DNA of 64,000 bases from Micropruina sonneratiae (GTDB taxonomy: Bacteria; Actinomycetota; Actinomycetes; Propionibacteriales; Propionibacteriaceae): positions 1-64,000 of the forward strand of contig NZ_JAPDHX010000005.1 in the NCBI RefSeq assembly GCF_025972045.1, in the 5' to 3' direction. Below are positions 1 through 8,252 of the stretch, one piece after another. Below the pieces are notes generated by a model. That model did no database searches, had not been told where the DNA came from, and saw only the letters and a program-made list of their open reading frames with translations. A program made the translations under genes and the position numbers. Within the stretch, counting starts at the first letter, position 1. Every line of letters starts with the position of its first letter.

Positions 1-1
1 C

Positions 2-145
2 AGGCTCGTCGGCATGATCCTCACCGACACCAACGACGAATGGACCATCGACGAACGCCGCTACCTCTCCGAAGGATCCATGGCCCTCCTCGCCGCCATC
101 AGCGATAATCAGACCATCGCCGCCATCACCGGCAGCGACCAGTAG
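2..145 (+). mobile_element. C-terminal end of an IS256 (Mutator)-family transposase, cut by the window edge
   Basis: An open frame enters from the left edge and gives 47 residues before the stop at 143-145. It contains RLVGMILTDTNDEW followed by RRYLSEGSMALL, the conserved tail of IS256-family transposases (RLVGAVL..xNDEWxxxRRYxSxExx). The DDE catalytic core lies outside the window, so whether the copy is intact cannot be judged. No clear IS terminal inverted repeat follows within the next 60 bases. It marks the left part of the window as accessory DNA, next to the low-GC PIN operon. Confidence 0.75.
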
Positions 146-539
146 GCACCGAGGCAAACACCCCGGAAAGCCCACCACCCGCACGGACGCGATCTTCGAA
201 GCCGCGGCAGCCATGTACGTGCCCCCCACAGCGTTGAAGCGCACGATCCGGCCAGATCAGCGCTGGTGCCCGGGTGGTGCAGATACAGATTCGTGGTCGC
301 GATCGCTCATGTGCATTGGCACTCGCCGCCGACACTTGCTTCGGGCGGGATTTGCCGAGTCGGCTCCATTTGGTCAAGCGCTCGCTCCGCTCGCCCGCAG
401 TTCATGTCTGGGGCTTTCGGGTACCCGGCGCTACGGCTGACGCCTCCGCGCACCCCACCGCCCCAGGCATGAACTGCGATCACCACACGCCGAAGTCGTC
501 TACTTCCTCGACTTCCACCACGGCCACGCGTCTTGAACG
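146..539. other. Intergenic stretch without a credible gene
   Basis: Short open frames exist on both strands but none has a ribosome binding site or a recognisable product. The only structure seen is an inverted repeat with 17-base arms at 397-413 and 461-477 (one mismatch). It could be a REP-like palindrome or a terminator for genes on either side. Confidence 0.5.
397..477. repeat. Inverted repeat, 17-bp arms (16 of 17 match)
   Basis: The left arm GCAGTTCATGTCTGGGG (397-413) is the reverse complement of the right arm at 461-477 apart from one base. The 47-base loop is GC-rich. It lies about 250 bases beyond the transposase stop, too far for a normal IS256 terminal repeat. It is more likely a palindromic intergenic element or transcription terminator. 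Confidence 0.6.
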
Positions 540-968
540 TCAGACCTGAAGCACGGCAAGGCTTCGCGGCAGCGGCGCCCCCATGCTGATGCCAGTCTCC
601 GTGACAACGATGCCGACTCCGGCACCGACGATCATGTTGTTCGAGAAGACGCTGCCCCCCACCTGGATACGATCTCCCACAACTTGGACTGACGGCAGCT
701 TGAGGCTGGCTGAAGTTAGAACCTTAGACTCCGGATTGTATTCGTATAGTTCAACCTCGCCCTTTTTGATCACAAATGCATCATTCGCGGTGGGCGCGTA
801 GCTAATGTCGGGAGCAGGTCGATCTGCCAGCACTTCCAAGCTGGCCACATCCCCGGCAAGATTGATCACTGATAGCTTGCCTGCATGGTCCTGCAGCACC
901 GCTCGAGTTCCCCATAATAGTGGTATTTCAACACCGACAAAAGTCTGACTTCCCATGGCGAGATTCAT
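540..968 (-). CDS. Uncharacterised 142-aa protein, second gene of the PIN operon
   Basis: I do not recognise the family. The protein has no membrane segment or signal peptide. It is rich in short hydrophobic and beta-branched runs and has a glycine/valine-rich stretch near residues 105-125, suggesting a beta-rich fold. The start is supported by a GGAGGAA site about nine bases upstream, inside the end of the preceding PIN gene. Only two bases separate the genes, so they are almost certainly co-transcribed. Base composition is clearly lower in GC than in the housekeeping genes to the right, indicating horizontal acquisition. It may be a partner, inhibitor or sensor for the PIN protein, but that rests on position only. 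Confidence 0.7.
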   Translation of the reverse strand: MNLAMGSQTFVGVEIPLLWGTRAVLQDHAGKLSVINLAGDVASLEVLADRPAPDISYAPTANDAFVIKKGEVELYEYNPESKVLTSASLKLPSVQVVGDRIQVGGSVFSNNMIVGAGVGIVVTETGISMGAPLPRSLAVLQV

Positions 969-970
969 TT

Positions 971-1981
971 CTAGCTTCCTCCAATTAGTGTTCGCAGCGC
1001 TTCGAGATCCTGATGTTCTTGCGAAGGTGTGATTACTCTGGGTGCGGGGATCGTGACCGCTAACCGCTCCAGTTTTCCATCACCACACGTGATACTAGAG
1101 AGAGTCACCGTTGCTAACGACGATTCCCCCTCCGCCCTATAGTCAACGTCGGCTCTAATCTCTTGGCCATCGCAACCTGAGAGACTAATCTCGGCGGTAG
1201 CAACTCCTGGCGCCCCGTAATGCCCCTGTACGAAAGCAGCACGTCTAACTGTTCGAAGACTAGGTTGCTCCTCGACTGGAAGGCCTTGCTTCTTGAACTC
1301 CGCCCACGACGGCGCCAAGAGGTCGCTGAGCAGACCGCCTGAGGACGAGTGGAGGCCCAGCACACCAAGCGCGTCATCGAGGTTCTTGGCCCGCACTAGC
1401 CCCACTCCTGCGGCTTCTTCGTCCCCGAGCTTTCCAGAGTGTACGACGTCCTGACTGACGAGCAGCGCGCCTCCTTCCGCCTTGGCGAGATCCACCGCCG
1501 TAATCCAGATGACGAGATCCCGCATTTCATCGGACTTGGCATTCGACAGCTGGGGTGATAAATGAAAACAGGCCCGCCTTAGGGCCTCATGATACTGCTC
1601 CAGACTCGCTTGGACAATGACGACATTGGAATAAGCACTTTTCATCATTGCAAGAACATCAATATCTTTGACTAGTTTCTCCAGGTCCACTTCCGGGCAG
1701 GATATGGCATGAGTCCTGAGGGTTTCTATGGCCTGCGCCACTGCTTGTCTACTATCGGCAACTGTCTTGTTCTGCGCCCGACTTATCTCCATGAGAGCCG
1801 TAGCCGGGAGAATGACCGAATATCCCTCCCGTGCACATGTGCGCAAGAATTCAGACAGACGCTTTGGCAACCCCTTGGAGTAGTCACCCCACATAACGTC
1901 AGAGTTTAGAATCACCGATTGCAAAGGCAGGCCTCTTTCGCGAACATACTCTGGCGATGCACTTTCACCCAGGAGTTTCAT
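971..1981 (-). CDS. PIN-domain (putative ribonuclease) protein
   Basis: The N-terminal 215 residues carry a PIN-like pattern of acidic residues: Asp28 in ILNSDVMW, Glu65 in ALMEI, Asp155 in DEMRDLVIW and Asp178 in LLVSQDVV. This spacing resembles the larger PIN proteins (PIN_4/DUF4935 type), which are metal-dependent RNases. The C-terminal 120 residues are a separate domain I do not recognise. I chose the ATG at 1981 (336 aa) because an AGGTGG site lies about ten bases upstream; an upstream TTG at 2038 would add 19 residues but has a weak site. The gene is low-GC like its downstream partner and next to an IS remnant. Toxin or phage-defence roles are possible but unproven. Confidence 0.65.
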   Translation of the reverse strand: MKLLGESASPEYVRERGLPLQSVILNSDVMWGDYSKGLPKRLSEFLRTCAREGYSVILPATALMEISRAQNKTVADSRQAVAQAIETLRTHAISCPEVDLEKLVKDIDVLAMMKSAYSNVVIVQASLEQYHEALRRACFHLSPQLSNAKSDEMRDLVIWITAVDLAKAEGGALLVSQDVVHSGKLGDEEAAGVGLVRAKNLDDALGVLGLHSSSGGLLSDLLAPSWAEFKKQGLPVEEQPSLRTVRRAAFVQGHYGAPGVATAEISLSGCDGQEIRADVDYRAEGESSLATVTLSSITCGDGKLERLAVTIPAPRVITPSQEHQDLEALRTLIGGS

Positions 1982-2459
1982 TCTATATGAGCCACCTGCC
2001 ACGAACTGCGTGCTCTCCGAAGAACCAGTCGCCTGCAAGTGCTTCCAGCAGGAAACGCTCCCCCCTCACCTCTCCCACTTCATCGCAGTGCTTCGCAGCC
2101 GCGGGGCAGGGGTCTCATGCCCCGACGGGAGACCCGCGGCGGTCAACCCGTTGGACGTACGAACGGCGTGCCACTCCCCAGGCAGCCCAGCCAGGCCGAG
2201 ATCACACGCCACGCTTCTAAGTTGACGATAGGACACGTGCGGAACGTGAGTCGACCAGCCACCCCCTACCGTGCGCAAATCAAAGATGGCCAACTAGTGA
2301 AGCAGCGCAAGGCTCAGAAGCCCGTCTCAGTCCCCGCGAAGTGAGCGTGACTTGCCCTTTCAAGGCGGCAGTCTTGAGCCGGCCGAGGCGCGTGCCCCCG
2401 CTCGAAATACCCCTAGCTCCACCACGCACACGGCGCGCTGACGGCGTTGTTGGTCAACG
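1982..2459. other. Intergenic region upstream of the PIN operon
   Basis: It holds the leader of the PIN operon and the junction between low-GC accessory DNA and the high-GC chromosome. Short open frames at 2039-2344 (+) and 2066-2293 (-, TTG start) lack ribosome binding sites and family resemblance and are not called. No tRNA or direct-repeat attachment site was recognised. Confidence 0.5.
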
Positions 2460-3036
2460 TCACACCCGATACCGCAGGTGAAGCACCCGGTTGCCCTGAA
2501 TGATCTCCTCGGGACCCTCCAACAGATGCAGTCGGTCGACTGAGCCGAAGAAGCGCCTGCCGGACCCGAACACGACCGGAACGACGTCCATGCGTACCTC
2601 GTCAACCAGGCCCGCCGCCAGCACCTGGCCCCCGACGTCGCCGGCGGAGACCTCGACCACGCGGTCACCCGCAAGAGCCTTTGCCGTGGCCACGGCCTCC
2701 TCGACGCCGTCGGCGAAGTGGAAGGGGGCGTCGGGGTGCCAAATCCCTGGGCCTGCCCCGACGTGTCACGACGACCACGTGGTCGATGCCAGCCGGAGGC
2801 GTCCCGTCCCAGCCGGCGGTGAGATCGAAGACCCGGCGGCCGACGATCGTCACCCCGATGCTGTCCCAGTACGGCCGGATGTAGTCGTAGCTGGCCTGCG
2901 ACACCTTCAGAACGCCGTCGGTATCCAACGGCACTTCGCCGCTCAGCAACCAGTCGAACAGCGGTCCGGGCTGGTCGCTCTCATCCGCGATGAAGCCGTC
3001 GACCGACACCGAGGCATACAGGAAAACAGAGCCCAC
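2460..3036 (-). pseudogene. DHFR-family (RibD C-terminal-like) reductase, frameshifted
   Basis: The N-terminal part (from 3036) reads MGSVFLYASVSVDGFIADE and continues through TIVGRRVFD, typical of dihydrofolate-reductase-family proteins. The C-terminal part continues in another frame as WHPDAPFHFADGVEEAV, then GDVGGQVLAAGLVDEV and RRFFGSVD, and stops at 2460. Removing one T from the AAA/TTT run near 2741-2743 joins the frames into a normal protein of about 190 residues. The gene is therefore a recent single-base frameshift or carries a sequencing error. These proteins bind NADPH, but their substrates are usually unknown; this is not the housekeeping folA. An AGAGGAGG-type site precedes the start. 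Confidence 0.8.
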
Positions 3037-3126
3037 GGGTCCTCCTCTTCAGAGGTACCCATGGTGACGCACCCTCGACAGCTTCGACCAGCACCCAGGC
3101 TCGACTGGCGACCTGACCGCGAGGCC

Positions 3127-3864
3127 TCACTCGTTGACCGCGCGGCGCTCCTCGCCGGTCTCACCGTCGTCGTCGGTGGGCAACGCCTCGGCGGTCACCG
3201 GCAGGCTCTGCTCGACCGGCATCGGCGCCGAGAGGTCGATGGTGCGGACGGTGCGGGGCGCGAGCGGCTTGCTCACATACGTCGGCGCGGTGATCGGGAT
3301 CGGCTCCCACAGGGAACCGGCCGACGCGATCGGCGCGCTCAGCTCGACGGACGCCTCGGCGTCCGTGGCCGCCTCGGAGAGCACCTTGATCGCGACGGTC
3401 TGCTCGTCGCCGCATTCGCGGATCCGGGACGCCCGGGCGTCCAGGTCGCGACGCATCACCCGGACGCTGAACCGTGCCACCAGCACGAAGGCCAGCAGCA
3501 CTCCTGCGGGCACGATCGGCAGCCACCACTGCAGCACGCCCAGCGCCGCCGGCACACTCGCCCCGAGCAAGGCCAGCACCAGTACCAGCAGCACGCGGCG
3601 ACGCCGGCCGGCGGCCTGCTGCTCGATCTGGACCAGCTCACGCAGCGCGGCACGCCTGGTCATCGGGGTGGAGACGATCGCCGTCGCCGCTTCGGCGGTG
3701 TCGAGCGCCGAGCCGCGGCGCACGATGGTCACGGTCGCCGAGAACGGCTCGGCCGGATCGGCCTCGTCCAGTTCCGGGTCGGCCTGTCTCCGCAGGAAGT
3801 ACGGGACGAGGTAGACCAGCCACGCAGCGGCGATCACGCCGAAGATCACTCCCGTCAAACCCAC
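3127..3864 (-). CDS. sepX: SepX/GlpR-type membrane divisome protein
   Basis: The 245-residue protein has an N-terminal membrane helix (residues about 4-22, GVIFGVIAAAWLVYLVPYFL), a cytoplasmic linker with the characteristic PMTRRAALRE segment, two adjacent helices (about 88-135) and a long acidic C-terminal tail. This architecture and its place beside rimJ and a MoeA-like gene match the actinobacterial SepX (Streptomyces) and GlpR (Corynebacterium) family, membrane proteins that act with FtsZ in septum and polar growth control. Start is GTG. It follows the acetyltransferase on the same strand after a gap of about 100 bases. The assignment rests on topology and synteny, because the family is poorly conserved in sequence. 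Confidence 0.75.
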   Translation of the reverse strand: MGLTGVIFGVIAAAWLVYLVPYFLRRQADPELDEADPAEPFSATVTIVRRGSALDTAEAATAIVSTPMTRRAALRELVQIEQQAAGRRRRVLLVLVLALLGASVPAALGVLQWWLPIVPAGVLLAFVLVARFSVRVMRRDLDARASRIRECGDEQTVAIKVLSEAATDAEASVELSAPIASAGSLWEPIPITAPTYVSKPLAPRTVRTIDLSAPMPVEQSLPVTAEALPTDDDGETGEERRAVNE

Positions 3865-3963
3865 ACCGGAACGCTACGGGGGCGCCTGCGCGACACGCCC
3901 CGCGACCCGCCGAGGATCGCCCGATCCACAGCCAATTCCCCTCTGATCAGGCACGATCCGTGC

Positions 3964-4578
3964 TCACGGCAGGGCAGGCAGCCTCGCGACCAGTCCCGGC
4001 CCGATCTCTTCGACGTGCAGCACGAACACCTCGTGATCGCGCCAGTCGCCGTCGACGTGCATGTACCGGGGACGCGAGCCCTCGTGCCGGAAGCCCAGCT
4101 TCTCGACCACCCGCAGGCTGCGGGTGTTCTCGGGCCGGATCGCCACCTCGAGGCGGTGCAGCCGCAGGGTGAAGAAGCAGTGGTCCGCCGCCAGCGCCAG
4201 CGCGGTCGGGACGATGCCGCGCCCGGCCCAACGCTGGTCGACCCAGTAGCCGGCCTGGGCCCAGCTCGCCGAGCCGTGGGTGATGCCCGAGATGGTCAGC
4301 TGGCCGGCCAACACGCTGCGGCGCTGCCCCTCGGCGCGGTAGTCGATGGCGAACGGCAGCATCGCGCCCTGCCTGGCCTTGGCGTTGAACTGGCGGACCA
4401 TGCCCGCGTAGGTCAAGGGCGCCTCGATGGAGTCCGGCGGACGCGTCGAATCCCAGGGCCCCGTCCAGCCGGCGTTGCGGCGGCGCAGTTCGTCCCAGGC
4501 TCGACGGTCGATCAGCCGCCACGGCCGCAGCGTCACCGGCCCCCGGGTCAACTCCAGGGGCCAACGCGCGGCGCTCAC
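3964..4578 (-). CDS. GNAT acetyltransferase, RimJ/RimL-like
   Basis: This 204-residue protein has the N-terminal VTLRPWRLIDRRAW element of the RimJ/RimL branch, the acetyl-CoA loop in QRWAGRGIVPTALALA (a QxxGxG/A-type motif) and the late ENTRSLRVVEKLGFRHEG segment. Such enzymes acetylate N-terminal amino groups or small molecules; the substrate cannot be read from sequence. The GTG start overlaps the stop of the upstream glp gene by four bases (GTGA), so translation is coupled. The glp-rimJ-sepX order is conserved in actinobacteria. Confidence 0.85.
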   Translation of the reverse strand: MSAARWPLELTRGPVTLRPWRLIDRRAWDELRRRNAGWTGPWDSTRPPDSIEAPLTYAGMVRQFNAKARQGAMLPFAIDYRAEGQRRSVLAGQLTISGITHGSASWAQAGYWVDQRWAGRGIVPTALALAADHCFFTLRLHRLEVAIRPENTRSLRVVEKLGFRHEGSRPRYMHVDGDWRDHEVFVLHVEEIGPGLVARLPALP

Positions 4579-5867
4579 CCGCGTGGTGTCGTCAGCACCC
4601 AGACCTCGACGTCGGAGTTCGCCGGCACCAGATGGGTGCCTGGCGGAAGCACGATCAGGGCGTCCGCCCGCGCCACGTCGTAGGCCAGGTCGGCCCCCGG
4701 CACACCGGTCGGCTCGACCCCGCGGTCGCTGATGGTCGCCGGAATCAGCTCGGTGGCCTCGTCATGGCCGTGCAGCGCGACCCGGGCCGGCAGCAGGCGG
4801 CTCTCGCTCAGCATGTCGGGCTCGCCCTGCAGCCGGCGCAGGGCCGGCCGGACGAACGCGTGGTACCCGACGAAGGCCGAGGACGCCCCGCCGGGAAGCG
4901 CGATCACCGGGGTGTTGTCAGCGCCGATGGTGGCGAAGCCCTGCAGGCCGCCCGGGTTGATCGCCACCCGCTGCACCGAGGCCGTGCCCAATTCCTCGAG
5001 CACCTCGGGCAGCGAACCCTCCAGCCCGCCGACCACCACGATCAGGTCGGCCCGGATCAGCTGGTCGGTCAATGCGACGGTCAGCACCGCCGCGTCATCG
5101 CCGAACGTCCCCGCCGGGAACACCCGGGCGCCGTCGGCCCGAGCCGCGGCCGCGATGAGCGTCGTGGTGGCGTCGTAGCGGTGGGCGCGCGAGGCCAGCG
5201 GCAGGCCGGGCGGCACGAGGTCGGACCCGACCGTCAGCACCACCACGCGTGGCGGTTGACGCACCAGCACCTTGTCGAGGCCCACTTCGGCCAGCAGGCC
5301 GATCGCGCCCGCGTCCAGCACCCGCCCGTTCTCCAGCAGCCGCGTGCCGTCGGCGATGTCCGAGCCGGCCAGCCGCAGGTGCTCGCCGGCCGCCACCGCG
5401 GCACGGATCTGCACCTCGAGCTCGCCGCCGTCGGTCTGCTCGAGCGGCACCACCGCGTCCGCCCCGTCGGGGATGGGGGCACCCACCCGCACCCGCACCG
5501 TGGACGCCTCCAGCAGCGGCGCCCCCCGGTACAGCGGCGAATCCAGGGTGTCCAGCACGGGCAGCGTCACCGGGTGCGACGCCGACGCGGCGGCCACGTC
5601 GGCGGCCCGCACGGCGTAGCCCTCGACCGCCGCACCGGTGAAGGTGGGCAGGTCGATGTCGGCGACGATGTCCTCGCACAACCGGCGACCGAAGGCGTCC
5701 AGCACCCCCAGGCCGATCGGTTGCTGCGGTTCGACCACGGCCAGCAGCTGCTCACGGTACTGCTCGACCCCGAGCGGCTTGGACGGCGTCTCCGGCTCGT
5801 CGGGCACAACCTCGTCGATGGTCTCGACCGGGGCCTCAGCCCGCTTCTTCCGTCCGAAAAGCGCCAT
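4575..5867 (-). CDS. glp: Gephyrin-like molybdotransferase homologue Glp (MoeA family)
   Basis: The 430-residue protein has the MoeA layout: linker MALFGRKKRAE, MoeA domains I/II with APIPDGADAVVPLEQ, a MogA-like domain and a C-terminal beta domain. Two signature motifs are degenerate. The usual SGGVSxGDxD is VVVGGLEGSLPE, and the usual LPGNPVSA is ALPGGASSAF. That argues against ordinary molybdenum insertion. It fits Glp of Corynebacterium, which works with the membrane protein GlpR and FtsZ in cell division. The start at 5867 was chosen over an upstream extension because MALFGRKK is the family N-terminus and the upstream part would run into the divergent cyclo-ligase gene. It is the first gene of a glp-rimJ-sepX cluster. 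Confidence 0.8.
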   Translation of the reverse strand: MALFGRKKRAEAPVETIDEVVPDEPETPSKPLGVEQYREQLLAVVEPQQPIGLGVLDAFGRRLCEDIVADIDLPTFTGAAVEGYAVRAADVAAASASHPVTLPVLDTLDSPLYRGAPLLEASTVRVRVGAPIPDGADAVVPLEQTDGGELEVQIRAAVAAGEHLRLAGSDIADGTRLLENGRVLDAGAIGLLAEVGLDKVLVRQPPRVVVLTVGSDLVPPGLPLASRAHRYDATTTLIAAAARADGARVFPAGTFGDDAAVLTVALTDQLIRADLIVVVGGLEGSLPEVLEELGTASVQRVAINPGGLQGFATIGADNTPVIALPGGASSAFVGYHAFVRPALRRLQGEPDMLSESRLLPARVALHGHDEATELIPATISDRGVEPTGVPGADLAYDVARADALIVLPPGTHLVPANSDVEVWVLTTPRG

Positions 5868-5885
5868 GGCTCTTACCATAGGACA

Positions 5886-6521
5886 ATGCCCACGGCCGAC
5901 CCCGCGAACCCTCCGGGGTGGTCGCAGACGACTGTCCGAACGGCCAAGGACGCCGTGCGCTGCCAGATCCGCCGGGCCCGCCGCGAGGCCGAGCCGAGCG
6001 CCGCCGTCGCCGCACGCACCGCGCGGGCGTTGCAGGTCGCCGCCGGGCACGATGTCGTCGCCGCATATCTGTCACTGCCCGGCGAGCCGGACACCTCCGC
6101 CCTGATCGAGGCGTTGGCCGGGGCCGGCGTGCGCGTGCTGCTGCCCGTGCTCGGGCGCCGCGCCGACGGCCGCGTGCGCCGCGAGCCCGACTGGGCCGAG
6201 TACGCCGGCACCGAGTTGCTGCGCATCGGCCATGCCGGCATCGCCGAACCGACCACCCCCGCACTCGGGGCGGACGCCGTGGCAGGGGCCTCCCTGATCT
6301 GGTGCGCCGGGCTGGCGGCGTCGCCCACCGGCGACCGGTTGGGCACCGGCGGCGGCTGGTACGACCGGGCGCTCGGTCACGCGGCGCCGGACGCGGTGGT
6401 CGGCGTCCTGCTGCGCGACAGCGAAGTGCTGGACGCCGTGCCGACCGAACCGTTCGACCGCCCGGTCACGGTGATCGTGACCGACGCCCGGACACTGTGG
6501 ACCCGGCCGCACCTGGAATAG
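5886..6521 (+). CDS. 5-formyltetrahydrofolate cyclo-ligase
   Basis: The 211-residue product contains the substrate/ATP motif GTGGGWYDRAL of the 5-FCL family, an N-terminal basic RxxxRRARREA segment and LPVLGRR. The enzyme converts 5-formyl-THF to 5,10-methenyl-THF with ATP in the cytosol, recycling folate. Length is normal for the family. The ATG at 5886 lies 18 bases from the divergent glp start, so promoters of the two genes must overlap each other's coding sequences or be leaderless. A long extension upstream in the same frame is only the shadow of glp. Confidence 0.9.
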   Translation: MPTADPANPPGWSQTTVRTAKDAVRCQIRRARREAEPSAAVAARTARALQVAAGHDVVAAYLSLPGEPDTSALIEALAGAGVRVLLPVLGRRADGRVRREPDWAEYAGTELLRIGHAGIAEPTTPALGADAVAGASLIWCAGLAASPTGDRLGTGGGWYDRALGHAAPDAVVGVLLRDSEVLDAVPTEPFDRPVTVIVTDARTLWTRPHLE

Positions 6522-6600
6522 CGGCTCGGTTCGATCCGTTGTGCTGACGGCCGCTAGAATGCCTGCGGTTCACCCGCCCGTCGCCGTTGGGAAGTCATCG

Positions 6601-6936
6601 ATGCCCACCTACCAGTACCGCTGTGTCGACTGTGGCGCGCCGATCGAGGCCGTCCAGAAGTTCACCGACGACGCGCTGACCGAGTGCCCCAACTGTGGCG
6701 GCACCCTGCGCAAGGTGTTCAGCGCGGTGGGCGTCGTGTTCAAGGGCTCCGGCTTCTACGCCACCGACAGCCGCGCGAAGGGCGAGCCGTCGAGTACGGC
6801 CGCCAAGGAGTCCGGCGCGGCCAAGCAGTCGGGTGCGGGCGAGAGCACCGGGTCGGGCGATTCCGCCAAGCCGGCCGCCACGAAGGACTCGTCGTCGTCG
6901 ACCAAGTCCGCCTCGTCCGGAGCCCCCGCCGCCTGA
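6601..6936 (+). CDS. FmdB-family zinc-ribbon protein
   Basis: The 111-residue protein starts MPTYQYRCVDCG and has two CxxC pairs (Cys8/Cys11 and Cys29/Cys32) that form a zinc ribbon. FGSGFYATD-like residues (KGSGFYATD) follow, as usual in FmdB putative regulatory proteins. The last 50 residues are a low-complexity Ser/Ala/Lys tail. An in-frame extension to 6541 is ignored because the MPxYxYxC start is invariant in the family and has a GGGAAG site. Function is unknown; the gene commonly sits between 5-FCL and mscL or a SAF-domain gene in actinobacteria, as here. Confidence 0.9.
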   Translation: MPTYQYRCVDCGAPIEAVQKFTDDALTECPNCGGTLRKVFSAVGVVFKGSGFYATDSRAKGEPSSTAAKESGAAKQSGAGESTGSGDSAKPAATKDSSSSTKSASSGAPAA

Positions 6937-6989
6937 GCCTCCTAGCGGCGATTTGAACACTTTTCGCATCTCGGTCATTTACTGAAGGT

Positions 6990-7607
6990 GTGAAGACTCT
7001 GCTTTCCCGCGTGCGGCGACTGCTGCGCCGGCATCGCCGACTCGTGGCCGCCCTGCTGGCCGGCGTGGCGGTGTGGGCTGGGCTGGGCGTGCTGCGGCCG
7101 GCCGACCCACCGAGCGCGCCGGTGCTGGTCACGCTGCGCGCGGTGACCGGCGGCACCAGCCTGCAAGCCGGCGACGTCGAGGTGCGCCACCTGCCGCTGG
7201 TCGCCCTGCCCGCCGAGTACCTGAGCGACCCGGCCGAGGCGATCGGACGCCTGGCCACCGTCCCGTTGCCCGCCGGCGCGATGCTGCTGCCCGGTTCGGT
7301 GGTCAACCGCACCGCCCTGGCCTCGCCGGGCAAGGCGGTGCTGCCGGTGACGCTGACGGCGAGCGCCGCCACCCTGGTCAGGGTCGGTGACCGGATCGAC
7401 CTGCTGGCCGCCGACTCCGATGCCGAGGCGGCCGTCGTCGCATCGGCGGTTCGGGTGGTGGCCGTGCTCGATCCGGGTGGGGACTCCTCGCCGTTGTCCC
7501 CGGCCCGGTCCGCGGGACCGGTGGTGCTGGTCGAGCTCGAGCCGGGCCTGCAGGCGCGGGTCGCCGCGGTCGCCGCCCGGGGGACGCTGGGGTTCAGCCT
7601 GCGCTGA
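6990..7607 (+). CDS. SAF-domain protein (CpaB/RcpC-like), membrane anchored
   Basis: The 205-residue protein has a basic N-terminus and one membrane helix (residues about 20-35, LVAALLAGVAVWAGLGVL), followed by an extracytoplasmic SAF domain (GTSLQAGDVEVRHLPL and later PLPAGAMLLPGSVV). This is the layout of the CpaB/RcpC family, whose proper members help secrete Flp pili. No other pilus genes are nearby, so it may be a stand-alone actinobacterial SAF protein with another role. Start is GTG. It lies between fmdB and mscL on the same strand. Confidence 0.75.
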   Translation: MKTLLSRVRRLLRRHRRLVAALLAGVAVWAGLGVLRPADPPSAPVLVTLRAVTGGTSLQAGDVEVRHLPLVALPAEYLSDPAEAIGRLATVPLPAGAMLLPGSVVNRTALASPGKAVLPVTLTASAATLVRVGDRIDLLAADSDAEAAVVASAVRVVAVLDPGGDSSPLSPARSAGPVVLVELEPGLQARVAAVAARGTLGFSLR

Positions 7608-7781
7608 CCGCACGTGGCCACCCGGCCGTGATGATGCCGCAGCCGCCCAGCGACGGCCCGACCGTCCACAACGGGGACGCCCCGCAACCGCCGAGCCGGG
7701 TTCGCTACGGTTTTCTGATTCTGCACGGTCCACCACCGCTCCCGGCACGAGGGAGCGGCTGTGCGGGAAGGGACACATCAC

Positions 7782-8186
7782 ATGCTCAAAGGTTTCAGAG
7801 ACTTCCTGATGCGCGGCAACCTGATCGACATCGCCGTCGCCTTCGTCATCGGCGGTGCGTTCAGCGCCGTCACCACCTCGTTCACCCAGATCGTCGTCGA
7901 GGTCCTGGCCCGTCTCGGCGGCGCCCCCAACTTCGACGAGTGGCGGCCGTTCGGGTTCAGCTCGATCGGTCCGTTCCTGACGGCACTGGTGGCCTTCATC
8001 ATCATGGCCTTCGTGGTCTACTTCGGCATCGTCGTGCCCTACGAGAAGCTCAAGGCGCTCACCGCCAAGTCCGACACCGAGACGGAGCCGGGCGCTCCCA
8101 CCACCGAGGAGCTGCTGATCGAGATCCGCGACCTGCTCGCCAAGAACGACGGGACCCCCAAGGCCGGTCCGACGATCACCCAGTAA
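7782..8186 (+). CDS. mscL: Large-conductance mechanosensitive channel
   Basis: The 134-residue protein begins MLKGFRDFLMRGNLIDIAVAFVIGGAF, the conserved N-terminal amphipathic helix and first membrane helix of MscL. A second helix lies at about residues 66-90 (FLTALVAFIIMAFVVYFGIV) and a charged cytoplasmic bundle ends the protein. It forms a homopentameric pore that opens under membrane tension and protects against hypo-osmotic shock. The ATG at 7782 follows GGAAGGGA and fits the family start. A strong terminator hairpin follows at 8201-8232. Confidence 0.95.
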   Translation: MLKGFRDFLMRGNLIDIAVAFVIGGAFSAVTTSFTQIVVEVLARLGGAPNFDEWRPFGFSSIGPFLTALVAFIIMAFVVYFGIVVPYEKLKALTAKSDTETEPGAPTTEELLIEIRDLLAKNDGTPKAGPTITQ

Positions 8187-8200
8187 CACGCACCACGCAC

Positions 8201-8232
8201 AGATCCCCGGCACCACCTGGTGTCGGGGATCT
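8201..8232 (+). terminator. Terminator hairpin after mscL
   Basis: The arms AGATCCCCGGCACCA and TGGTGTCGGGGATCT pair over 15 bases with one mismatch around a two-base loop. It begins 14 bases after the mscL stop. There is no long U tract, as is common in high-GC actinobacteria. Confidence 0.8.
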
Positions 8233-8252
8233 CTGCGTTTCCACCCCTTCGC

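Noticed and set aside
3-540. Complete IS element with both ends
   Set aside because: The left part is outside the window and no right terminal inverted repeat could be recognised near the transposase stop.
2066-2293. 75-aa TTG-initiated frame upstream of the PIN gene
   Set aside because: No ribosome site and no recognisable family. It could be an operon leader, but the evidence is too weak to call.
2500-4683. 727-aa open frame on the plus strand
   Set aside because: It is antisense to the DHFR-like, sepX, rimJ-like and glp genes, has Arg/Gln/His-rich composition and no conserved motif. It is a high-GC shadow frame.
4632-5885. Long upstream extension of the cyclo-ligase frame
   Set aside because: The extension is antisense to glp and has no protein-like character; the family start is the ATG at 5886.
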